Positions 9,129 to 15,868 of a stretch of DNA of 15,868 bases are shown piece by piece. The translations under genes were made by a program, and so were the position numbers. Origin of the DNA: Saccoglossus kowalevskii (taxonomy: Eukaryota > Hemichordata > Enteropneusta > Harrimaniidae); assembly GCF_000003605.2 (NCBI RefSeq), contig NW_003151256.1, positions 113,989-129,856 on the forward strand. Reading direction: 5' to 3'. Numbering within the stretch: the first letter of the stretch is position 1; every line of letters begins with the position of its first letter. The notes under the pieces were generated by a model that saw only the letters and a program-made list of their open reading frames with translations, did not search any database and had not been told where the DNA came from.

Positions 9129-9467
9129 CTGTCAAGAAAATATTTAACCTTTTCAATAAATAATATCTATTCCAATATTGGATAAAACACTGTTCATAAG
9201 TGCATTTGTACACATATTGTTGAACTGGCAAAGTCGGGACTTCTCTTTTGTTTTACAAAAAGAAATAATTAATTGTTTTAAGTTCTAAAAAGGCTAAAAT
9301 GACAATGAATTATATTTTCTTGTAAAACAAATAAGAAGTCCCAAATTGCTAGTCTAACATATTGTAGAGTAGACCAAGTACAATGAATAGAAATATCCAG
9401 TAACAGCGGACGCATATGACCAACTGGATAATATGATAATATTTTGAATGAAATTGAGACTACTCAC
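9129..9467 (-). other. Intron CUB3-SMB4, nothing recognised
   Basis: About 340 nt. AT-rich, with no repeat or extra exon recognised. Confidence 0.6.
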
Positions 9468-9815
9468 ATACATACGAAACTGTTGCCTGAAAACCTCTCA
9501 TCTGAACACTGGAATCCGAGTAAAACCTCATCCACGCTGAGCTGCCGGTTGTAAGGAAACTAGGTGGTAATTCCGAACCGCCATGTCCGGCGATAATAGT
9601 TGTGTCGGCACTTGGAGTGTCGCCCTCACCGGCCCATACTTGGTCACAGCAGGCTTCGGTCAAGAAATCATCAAATGAGACATTGAGTCTCCCTCCAACG
9701 TTAGCAGTGAATATCCATTGGCAATTGGCGTCTGGTGGGTAGTCGGATGGGTAGTTAGGACTCGTCGCGACAACACTCCCTTCAACAGGAACACTGTAAT
9801 CAAAATTGCAGCCAT
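9468..9815 (-). CDS. CUB3 domain exon
   Basis: A 348-nt phase 1-1 exon, opening after a T-rich tract and TTTAG and closing GTAT|GTGAGT. In order: first Cys in GCNFD, VPVEGSVVATSPNYPSDYP, second Cys in NCQWIF, a sequon in LNVSF, FDDFLTEACCDQVWAG, DTPS, GHGGSELPPSF, WMRFYSD and RGFQATV. The vicinal Cys-Cys in TEACCD is shared with CUB4, as are VPV, LPP and WMR. So CUB3 and CUB4, or the SMB-CUB pairs holding them, probably arose from one another. His-Gly-Gly stands where Phe-Cys-Gly is normal. The coding frame continues upstream of the first in-frame Met, so any ATG-based start would cut the domain in half. Confidence 0.95.
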
Positions 9816-10932
9816 CTAAAAAAAAATTACGTAATATGCATGTGATTAAATATAAAATCTAAGTTCTAAGAACGCCTATAGTATAAGAGACAATGAAATT
9901 GACATCTACGCCTAAATTATATCAATTAACCAATCTTTTGCAATATACCTTTTATATATGTCGCGCCCTCTTGCGCCGAAGCGATTCTATTACGTAAATT
10001 GTTGTTTTGGAGAAGGCACTCACACAAGCGGTTAGCCGATATTTTTTGACCCGTGGTCGTCGGTCAACAAAATATATATTTGCTATTTCATTTATTTTTA
10101 TATAATATATATAATATATATTTTATATAGTTCATTTGAGACAGAATTATATGGATTAGACAAAAACAAAAAACGCTTTCAATTACCATGGCTCTAAAAT
10201 AATATGCACTAAAGAGAATTGACTAAATATTCCTTTTTGTTACAATTGTAATATATCTAATTTGGCTTTAATATCATAATACAACCAGAACTGTGAAATG
10301 ACAATCATCTATTGCAGTATTTAATCATATTTTATTGATATTGTAATAATATTGAAAATGTGGTGTTCGCGACGTTTTAAATGAAATAGTTACGTATTAT
10401 CGTAAATACGAATAACTAATAATGGCCAATTCTGGCGGAGCTACGTAACAGACTGTTACACAAAAGCTGGAATAAGCTAAACTGTACAACTCCGGGCACT
10501 GAAAAGGTTTAACATCACATTTTGCAAGAATACGTCTTCAAGTTGAACATTAGTGGATAGTATGTAGAGTCAAATTGTGCTACCCGTTTCTTTTCTTACA
10601 GCAGATAAAAACGTACGCCAATACGCCCTGTTAACGCGTGAAAGTCGTCACCTGCGCATGCGTCCGATGGCCATAGCGTGTCATTGTTTACAAATAAGCG
10701 TCTGCCCATGAGCCTTTGCGTTTTTAGCGTGTGTTGTTATTGTCGCTTGGGACTCAAGTTACATACGTATTGCCTTTTACTGTCCTTCGATTAAATATTT
10801 CTTTTAGCATTATTTAAATTCAGAGACATATCAGTATTTCAATAATTCAAATCAGTGTAGCTTCTTTGCGATACGTGAGCGCAAAAAATACACACATATT
10901 ATATTCAAATGACAAACAATTTGCAATCTTAC
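9816..10932 (-). other. Intron SMB3-CUB3 with truncated MITE
   Basis: About 1.1 kb. It holds an AT-rich low-complexity stretch near 10080-10130 and a truncated copy of the TTAA-flanked family (10631-10760). Nothing else was recognised. Confidence 0.55.
10631..10760 (+). mobile_element. MITE-like element, truncated copy 3
   Basis: It starts at TTAA (10631-10634) with GTCGTCACCTGCGCATGCG, then runs colinear with the copy at 2999-3160 through GGCCATAGCGTG, CCCATGAGCCTTTGCG, AGCGTGTGTTGTTAT and GGGACTCAA. Similarity stops there, so the right terminal repeat of about 40 bp is missing. Same orientation as copy 2. Confidence 0.75.
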
Positions 10933-11046
10933 TTGAACATGTTGCGTAAAAGTCATCACAACAATTGAAATCGTATGCACACTTTGAGAAACAGCTGCAA
11001 CCATCTGAGCTGTATGTTTCGCATTCACCATTGCACGACGATGTAC
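10933..11046 (-). CDS. SMB3 somatomedin-B-like exon
   Basis: A 114-nt phase 1-1 exon with eight cysteines, spacing C-x3-C-x7-C-x-C-x3-C-x5-CC-x6-C. Motifs: SCNGEC, GCSCFSKC, NCCDDFYATC. The acceptor is CAATCTCCAG and the donor TCAA|GTAAGA. It joins CUB2 by a split Gly codon and CUB3 by a split Asn codon. Confidence 0.92.
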
Positions 11047-11857
11047 CTGGAGATTGGGGAATAACTATGTTAGTTACCAAGTCTCATAGCAGTCACGTAA
11101 AGTATCAGAAAGTATTTTATCAGCTTTCGGTCGCCTTTCGATAGATTAATAATAATAATGAACGACCCTGTCACTTTGCCATATTAGATTCAATCCTATG
11201 CAAGCTAATATACAGCGTAGACTTACAATCTGTCTGACATTATGTGGAACTCATTCACTGAATCTAGCATCAATATCATGAACCGCTATGTCAAAATATG
11301 ACCAATTATATTTTACAATATTTGTACCAACAATTTGGTTCGAAACGAATCTGGTTGCTTGATTATTGAAATGTATAATTTACCTAAAACTGCCCCAAGA
11401 GTGCCTTGGTATGCAACATTATTATTTAAAAGAATGTTCTAAAAATATATTGTCTAATCAGATGTACTCTCATGTCATACACGGTGGCAACGGCACCGGG
11501 GGGGGGGGCTGTTGTCGCCCTCTCAAATCTATCTGAAACCCGTTGTGTCAGCAAAATTTGCCCCTCAAAATGCAGGAAATATCGTTTCAGAGGGTCTAGA
11601 TTTCAGATCTCGCCCTCATGCAAAATTTAGTGCAGCCGCTGAGAAATGCCTCTCAAAATTATCTTGTTTACTGATTAATGTCACTACTCGTGCTGCCGTT
11701 CTACGTTCTGTACACGAGGTCAAGGTAATTTGTATTATTCATACATCGATATGCAAGTCACCAACTTCTTCTACTAGCCTCTACCGAACACCAGGAATGA
11801 CATTTAACGAACTATTCATATCATTTATATTTTCAGAACACGGTAAAACACGCTAAC
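11047..11857 (-). other. Intron CUB2-SMB3 with G run and possible dispersed repeat
   Basis: About 810 nt. It includes an 11-nt G run (11498-11508) next to a stretch resembling a decayed dispersed repeat (11498-11665). No exon of the right kind was found. Confidence 0.55.
11498..11665. repeat. G11 homopolymer and adjoining possible dispersed repeat
   Basis: Eleven consecutive G at 11498-11508, followed by CTGTTGTCGCCCTCTC. Further on come AAAATGCAGGAAAT and TTTCAGAGGGTCTAGATTTC. The latter strings resemble, from memory, a repeat fragment common in marine invertebrate genomes; I cannot verify that here. The plus-strand open frame running through 11512-11856 has no recognisable domain. Confidence 0.35.
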
Positions 11858-12205
11858 CTCTATCCCATAGCGTAGCTTGGAATCCCGTATCTGTAATAGA
11901 ACCATCAGACGTGAATTGCAGCCACACTTTTTCATGGTCGCTGACGTAATTTGGAGGTAATTGTGAACCAGAATGAGCCCATATTTCACTGGTTGCCTGC
12001 GATGGGTCCGATCCATGTCCAGCAAATAAATAATCTGCACCTTCTTGGGTATTGAAGTCATTGAAGGTGACGTTTATTCGAGTTCCCTGGGCAGTATCAA
12101 CAATCCATTGGCATCTTGAGTAGTCAGGGTAGTTAGAAGGATAATTGGGAGTAGTGATAATTACGTTTCCGTTGGTCGGTATTTGTATATCCTCATTGCA
12201 ATCCC
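11858..12205 (-). CDS. CUB2 domain exon
   Basis: A 348-nt phase 1-1 exon opening after ATTTTCTAG and ending AGAG|GTTAGC, a weaker donor. It is missed as an open frame starting at ATG because it has no early Met. In order: first Cys in DCNED, ITTPNYPSNYPDY, second Cys in RCQWIV, a sequon in INVTF, FNDFNTQEGADYLFAG, DPSQ, WAHSGSQLPPNY, LQFTSD and TGFQATL. Ala-Asp stands where the third Cys would be, and His-Ser-Gly replaces Phe-Cys-Gly. Calcium-site acidic residues appear kept. It joins SMB2 and SMB3 by split Gly codons. Confidence 0.94.
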
Positions 12206-12408
12206 CTAGAAAATAGCATTTGTTTTATTAAAGTAATAAACAATATTATTGAAAAACCACCAGGCACAATTAATAATATCATTTTATTATGTATCACGTC
12301 AAGTTTCGTCAATCATCGAACATGTGCAATCGAATATCAATATAACACGATTTGTTTGTCACATTCCGAAATGCCGACAGGATATTTTACAAATCTATAT
12401 ATAATTAC

Positions 12409-12525
12409 CACCGCATATATCAAAATAGTCAGAGCAGCAATCGTCGTCAATAACACAGGTGTCAGTACAACTGCAGTTATGTTGATCATTATAAAGGCCA
12501 CAAAATCCGCTACAGGTACCATGGC
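12409..12525 (-). CDS. SMB2 somatomedin-B-like exon
   Basis: A 117-nt phase 1-1 exon with eight cysteines, spacing C-x3-C-x8-C-x-C-x3-C-x5-CC-x6-C, the longest second loop in this set and closest to vitronectin. Motifs: TCSGFC, NCSCTDTC, DCCSDYFDIC. The acceptor is ATTTTCACAG. The donor is ambiguous: ...GCGGTG|GTAATT (chosen) or three bases earlier at GCG|GTGGTA. Both keep phase 1 and differ by one Gly. The intron to CUB2 is short, 203 nt. The overlapping open frames on both strands are out of frame with this exon. Confidence 0.9.
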
Positions 12526-13125
12526 CTGTGAAAATAGGATAGAATGGAATAAATAGTTTTTCAGTTTCCAAGAATGCTTCTCACGGCTGGTAACCTTTAT
12601 TCTGGTTTACGAATATTTGCAAATAGTTGTAATAATAAGGAAGTGTAAAGCTTTCAGCTTAGCTCAAACGCGAATATCAGATATTATTATACGTCACCGT
12701 CACCGTAACGCCATAAGTTACATCATGCCGTAATTTTGCTGTATTGCACTTGGTATTTCATCCTACCATATTAGGAAAAGCGATTACGCGCTTAAACGTC
12801 CTCTAATAATAAAAAAACAAACATGGCGGCCCAAAGGGTTTGACCAGACTCCACACAGGAAGTTCGCTAAATCTGTTCAAAGCTTTTTGGATTTAGGCAT
12901 TCCCTTGATGTATCATTGGCGAAAAGGATCTATAATAATAGGGTTATTACGAGGATACCGCATGCAAAGTATGACAGTACGCCGTCGCATCGACCACGCT
13001 GCCCGTTAGTCGACATCCCACTGTACTGTCTTCGGGCATGCTTTTTGGTATTATCGTAATAACCTCATAGTATTTAAAGCAGAACAACATTCCACACTTT
13101 ATACCACTCAACAACAAAAACTGAC
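12526..13125 (-). other. Intron CUB1-SMB2 with foldback element
   Basis: A 600-nt intron whose main feature is the foldback element at 12941-13065. Otherwise no exon or repeat is evident. Confidence 0.6.
12941..13065. mobile_element. Foldback (hairpin) MITE-like element
   Basis: The left arm, GGTTATTACGAGGATACC through GCATGC, GACAGTAC and TCGAC (12942-12994), is matched by the reverse complement of the right arm (13009-13064). There GTCGAC, GTACTGTC, GCATGC and GGTATTATCGTAATAACC appear in mirrored order. The central loop is about 14 nt. The arms are imperfect but colinear across more than 50 bp, and the whole would fold into a long hairpin in DNA or pre-mRNA. It lies 60 bp downstream of the CUB1 donor. 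Confidence 0.8.
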
Positions 13126-13476
13126 CAGAATCATGAGCTACAACGTGGAATCCTCTTCTTTGTATAATAAGGTCTGATGTAAAAGTTATCCAGGCAGTCC
13201 CACCATCAGATAGAAAGTCAGGGGGTGGGTTGGCGCCAGAGTGTTGCCATATAACACTGGTCGCTAGACTCGGCGTATCTCCATTTCCAGCGGAGTAGAC
13301 ATCAAAATTTTCCTCAGTGTTGAAGTCGACATGCTCCACGAAGACTCTCGTTCCGTCCTGTGTTCTCAGTATCCATTCACAATCTGAATTGCTAGGGTAA
13401 TTACTGGGATAATTCGGTGTGAATACATCAATACTTCCGCCATTTGGTATCGTCGGTGTGTTGTCCCCACAACCAG
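13126..13476 (-). CDS. CUB1 domain exon
   Basis: A 351-nt phase 1-1 exon opening after ATGTTATAG and ending TCTG|GTCAGT. In order: first Cys in GCGDN, VFTPNYPSNYPSN, second Cys in DCEWIL, VEHVDFNTEENFDVYSAG, DTPS, WQHSGANPPPDF, ITFTSD and RRGFHVV. Phe replaces the third Cys (TEENF) and His-Ser-Gly replaces Phe-Cys-Gly. Acidic residues of a CUB calcium site are retained. The same open frame runs on 5' into the minisatellite and 3' past the donor, giving a 361-codon ORF, but the splice sites and phase agree with all sibling exons, so only this segment is taken as coding. It joins the linker exon through a split Pro codon. Confidence 0.95.
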
Positions 13477-14156
13477 CTATAACATATATTGAAACACATT
13501 TATCTTTAGAACTAATATGACTACAACACAGTGGTAGCATAATACAACACAGTGGTAATACAATACAGTGGTAGCACAATACGACACAGTGGTAGCACAA
13601 TACAATACAGTGGTAACACAATACAGTGGTAACACAATACGACACAGTGGTAGCACAATACAATGCAGTGGTAGCACAATACGACACAGTGGTAGCACAA
13701 TACAACACAGTGGTAGGACAATACAATACAGTGGTAGCACAATACGACACAGTAGTAGCACAATACGACACATTGGTAGCACAATACAACGCAGTGGTAG
13801 CACAATACAACACAGTGGTAGCACAATACAATACAGTGGTAGCACAATACAACACAGTGGTAGCACAATACAATACAGTGGTAGCACAATACAACACAGT
13901 AGTAGCACAATACAACACAGTGGTAGCACAATACAACACAGTGGTAGCACAATACAATACAGTGGTAGCACAATACACAACAATGGATACATTTCGTAAT
14001 CGTAAAAACATTGGATGCTTCAGGCAGGTCATCGATGAATTTTATACCCAAAATGTGGGTTTCTGTTGCTTTGTTTATTGATAGATAGATCGATTGGCAA
14101 TGAGAAAGAAACCTTATAGATAATAAATCAGAAACAAATTCACAATAACTACTTAC
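13477..14156 (-). other. Intron linker-CUB1, mostly minisatellite
   Basis: About 680 nt, two thirds of which is the 21-bp minisatellite. The stretch between the array and the CUB1 acceptor is ordinary AT-rich sequence with a usable branch and pyrimidine region. Confidence 0.65.
13522..13979 (+). repeat. 21-bp minisatellite, about 22 units
   Basis: Consensus unit CACAGTGGTAGCACAATACA plus A, 21 bp, repeated about 22 times with point variants (CAACA, CAATA, CGACA in the variable part). A few shortened units occur at the CUB1 end. Because 21 is a multiple of three and the unit lacks stops in several frames, the array reads open on both strands, giving repeated heptapeptides such as ATTVLYC on the minus strand. 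These are artefacts of the repeat; the array is intronic by splice evidence. Variation is greatest at the low-coordinate edge. Confidence 0.95.
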
Positions 14157-14189
14157 GCGCTTCTGTGGGTTTCGGGAACGGCGTCGTGC
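14157..14189 (-). CDS. Linker mini-exon, Thr/Pro-rich
   Basis: A 33-nt phase 1-1 exon, far too short to appear as an open frame. The acceptor AACTAAACAG and a consensus donor GTAAGT bound it. Between them lies TTPFPKPTEA, joined by split codons Arg (to SMB1) and Pro (to CUB1). Thr/Pro content fits an extended, possibly O-glycosylated spacer between SMB1 and CUB1; none of the other five pairs shows such an exon. Both splice sites and the phase match, but at this length chance cannot be excluded without transcript data. Confidence 0.65.
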
Positions 14190-14440
14190 CTGTTTAGTTA
14201 AATGAAAAAGGAAAAAAATGACTTTTAAACAAATGCAATTGTATTACCATACACATGAATATATTTTTATGTTTATTATCGTCTTCAACCAAGATGTCTG
14301 TCAAAATATAACATGCTTGGGCAATCGCCACACGATTAATTTTTACATATGGTGTAATATATAATGTTACATATGAAATGAACAACACCACGATGATAGA
14401 ATTGGCAACTTACTCCTAATATTTACTTGTTTATACTTAC

Positions 14441-14551
14441 GTGGGCACACCTCTAGAAAGTCGTCGCAGCAGTCACCGAGATCTAGGCATGCATTATCAC
14501 AACAACAGCCAAACGAATTACAGCCTCTACAATTACCAACACATGAAGTGC
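14441..14551 (-). CDS. SMB1 somatomedin-B-like exon, ten cysteines
   Basis: A 111-nt phase 1-1 exon and the most 5' exon in the window. The core spacing C-x3-C-x7-C-x-C-x3-C-x5-CC-x6-C fits the family. There are two extra cysteines, one in the second loop (NCRGC) and one filling the single residue between Cys3 and Cys4 (GCCCDNAC). Ten cysteines could form a fifth disulfide. The acceptor is TTCTCTTTTAG and the donor CCAC|GTAAGT. The phase-1 acceptor shows that at least one further coding exon lies upstream of the window. Confidence 0.9.
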
Positions 14552-14757
14552 CTAAAAGAGAACGATACGTCAGAGAGGTCTTAAACGAATTCGAAAGTCA
14601 CGGGGTGTTGGGTAGATTCAGCCATTGAAAGAGCCCTTCCCAGTCCACTCAAGATTTGCCTGGTGAATCAGGGGCGTCGATCCATTCTGAAAAGTGAGGG
14701 CACACTTTTGTGTCCGCGCTTGCGCGAACAGGGGGTGTCTGAGAAAGGGGGACTGCC

Positions 14758-14821
14758 CTATGTTCCGACATCTCTATGTTCCGACGCCACTGTGTTCCGA
14801 CACCCCTATGTTCCGACACAC
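14758..14821 (+). repeat. 16-bp tandem repeat, four units
   Basis: Four consecutive 16-bp units on the plan CTATGTTCCGACAYCY, with core TGTTCCGAC invariant in all four (14758-14773, 14774-14789, 14790-14805, 14806-14821). It sits just past a possible transposon terminus at 14668, so it may be the subterminal repeat block of a larger element. Confidence 0.85.
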
Positions 14822-15275
14822 AGTATACTTGTGTCAAACTAGACTTGTGTTAATACTGGAAATCCAACTGTAGTGTAGTCCGGCCATGATGCTCGAAAGT
14901 CCGTGAAGGCGGGATCTTGCCTAATGTTATCGGATAATTATCAGAAAATTATCAAACAATGTTGCCCATTGTATCATTCTAATACTTTACAATTATTTGA
15001 CAAGATCCGTATCTGTTGGATGTGGTTCCAACCTTAAATTCTCCGATTGCCTAACTATCGAAGTTTTAGATCGATAATTATCGGAGAATTATTTTACTTT
15101 TTTTATGAAAGTTGTACTTTGATATTCATCAGTCGCGGAATTGCAAGGTTGCCAAGTTTATCTACATAATAATTAAAATCATTTATTTATTATGCGAGAG
15201 ATGAATAGGCACTGCATTTAGCATTCCGTAGTGTTTGCATAAGTTTTTGAGATTGCCAAAAAATACAAAGGTTTC

Positions 15276-15314
15276 ACCACAGTCCCTCTATCATAGTGAT
15301 AGAGGGACTGTGGT
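15276..15314. repeat. Perfect 18-bp inverted repeat with 3-nt loop
   Basis: The arm ACCACAGTCCCTCTATCA (15276-15293), the loop TAG, and the exact complement 15297-15314. A snap-back of 18 perfect pairs with a minimal loop. The sequence is more GC-rich than its surroundings. No T-run or gene context suggests a terminator or small RNA. Confidence 0.9.
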
Positions 15315-15393
15315 TTCACACTATCTCTTTCCATTCCTATATTGTGTGTTTTCGGCCAACAATCCTTGTTTACCTCCACACGTTATACGTTTT

Positions 15394-15418
15394 CCTATCA
15401 ATCTAAGACATTGATAGG
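15394..15418. repeat. 9-bp inverted repeat
   Basis: CCTATCAAT (15394-15402) and ATTGATAGG (15410-15418) around a 7-nt loop. The string ATCAATCTAARACAT within it recurs near 15480-15494, indicating local duplication. Confidence 0.7.
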
Positions 15419-15868
15419 TCTCAGAGAATTCCATGTTTAAAAAAATTAAACCACCACCCAGCTGTAGACCCTGTCTAATATCAATCTAAAACATCGAGAA
15501 TTATCAGATATTTATCCGATAATTCAAATGTACAATAGGCCGGCTTCCTCTAATGCGAGGATATTGCACAAGTTTATACTACCTGCAAATTTGATGCATA
15601 ATTCATCGTTCAAGGGTAAGGTCCATATTAGACAGATTTCCTTAAGGAAGTCAGAGAGCACTATTCTATTCTATTCTTCGTTGTTCCATTGCATTGTTCT
15701 GATATTCCTCTTTATTCTGAACATATTCCCATATGTTACACTCATAAATTACATTTGGTATAATACACAATTTAAATACATATCCTTATATCTGCCAAAA
15801 CATGTATATCCCGTATTTATACTTTACATTATTTCTTTGTCAATATCCTTCGTGTTCTGCAGATGTAT

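Larger units (their letters stand above)
1635..14551 (-). other. Gene span: six-fold SMB-CUB modular extracellular protein, 5' end outside window
   Basis: Gene-level entry for the 14 minus-strand exons listed separately. All exon joins have GT-AG borders and phase 1, so any internal exon can be skipped or duplicated without breaking the frame. The joined reading is open from 14551 to the stop at 1720, about 944 residues. Domain order is SMB-linker-CUB, then five SMB-CUB pairs, then a 13-residue tail. No membrane segment is visible in the exons found. With disulfide-rich domains throughout, a secreted or matrix protein is the simplest reading, but the signal peptide must lie upstream of the window. 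SMB and CUB domains in other animals mostly mediate protein-protein binding. I infer a binding or scaffold role, with no catalytic domain present. I do not recognise a named orthologue. Confidence 0.85.
14927..15524. repeat. Possible decayed foldback element
   Basis: TTATCGGATAATTATCAGAA (from 14927) is matched in reverse complement by ATTATCAGATATTTATCCGATAATT (ending 15524), with further ATCGATAATTATC modules near 15070. Arms are short and imperfect, and no target duplication was found. AT-rich sequence makes such matches easier by chance. Confidence 0.35.
14552..15868. other. Upstream intron or 5' region, no exon recognised
   Basis: The 1.3 kb 5' of SMB1 on the minus strand. No SMB, CUB or signal-peptide exon with a phase-1 donor was recognised, so the preceding exon lies beyond 15868 or is too small to see. 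The region is repeat-rich: a possible hAT-like terminus near 14668 (CAGGGGCGTCGATCC), a 16-bp tandem repeat (14758-14821), a perfect hairpin (15276-15314), a smaller one (15394-15418), and recurrent TTATCGGATAATT modules near 14927 and 15501. Confidence 0.5.

Noticed and set aside
9460-9663. A 67-residue protein starting at an internal Met of CUB3
   Set aside because: The Met falls inside the domain at a translated position upstream of TEACCD; the true exon extends to 9815.
11384-11404. A 21-nt phase 1-1 mini-exon candidate between CUB2 and SMB3
   Set aside because: The phase fits and the donor is acceptable, but the acceptor has no pyrimidine tract and the hexapeptide has no linker character.
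12337-12556. Hydrophobic open frames on both strands over SMB2
   Set aside because: Out-of-frame shadows of the Cys-rich SMB2 exon, whose own frame has splice sites and the eight-Cys pattern.
12947-14032. A single 361-codon minus-strand gene joining the heptad repeat to the CUB domain
   Set aside because: The repeat part is a 21-bp minisatellite open for arithmetic reasons. A proper acceptor sits at the start of CUB1 and a donor at its end, both in the phase shared by all sibling exons.
13568-14081. Plus-strand repetitive proteins of about 143-151 residues over the minisatellite
   Set aside because: The same array reads open in several frames on both strands. There is no domain, and the frame is explained by the 21-bp period.

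Overview
This is a metazoan nuclear genomic window: AT-rich, dominated by introns, with GT-AG splice sites, small symmetrical exons, short non-autonomous DNA transposons and satellite repeats. There are no bacterial features. The species cannot be fixed from the sequence. An invertebrate, probably marine, is my guess from the domain architecture and repeat style.

One gene on the minus strand fills positions about 1635 to 14551. It encodes a modular extracellular protein. In gene order (high to low coordinates), I assign 14 coding exons: SMB1 (14441-14551), a Thr/Pro linker mini-exon (14157-14189), CUB1 (13126-13476), SMB2 (12409-12525), CUB2 (11858-12205), SMB3 (10933-11046), CUB3 (9468-9815), SMB4 (9021-9128), CUB4 (7093-7437), SMB5 (5594-5701), CUB5 (4913-5266), SMB6 (4002-4109), CUB6 (3267-3614) and a short tail exon with the stop codon (1720-1763). 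It is therefore a strict six-fold alternation of somatomedin-B-like and CUB domains, one domain per exon. Every internal exon is flanked by phase-1 introns. The exons total 2837 nt, about 944 residues, in one open frame. The 5' end (signal peptide, promoter, possibly more domains) lies beyond position 15868. I do not recognise the gene and give it no symbol.

The CUB domains form a distinctive subtype. They keep the first disulfide pair and acidic residues expected of calcium-binding CUB domains. The second disulfide is gone: the usual Phe-Cys-Gly is replaced by His-Ser-Gly or His-Gly-Gly in all six.

The introns and flanks carry many repeats. There are four copies of TTAA-flanked MITE-like elements (2025-2189, 2999-3160, 4549-4855 and the truncated 10631-10760), a hAT-like mini-element with a near-perfect 8-bp target duplication (5736-5868), an element with 11-bp terminal inverted repeats (8671-8960), a foldback element (12941-13065), and a 21-bp minisatellite of about 22 units (13522-13979). 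The flanks also hold several perfect hairpins and small tandem duplications. The minisatellite period is a multiple of three, so it stays open in several frames and produces long false ORFs on both strands. Positions 1-1634 and 14552-15868 contain no gene I can support.
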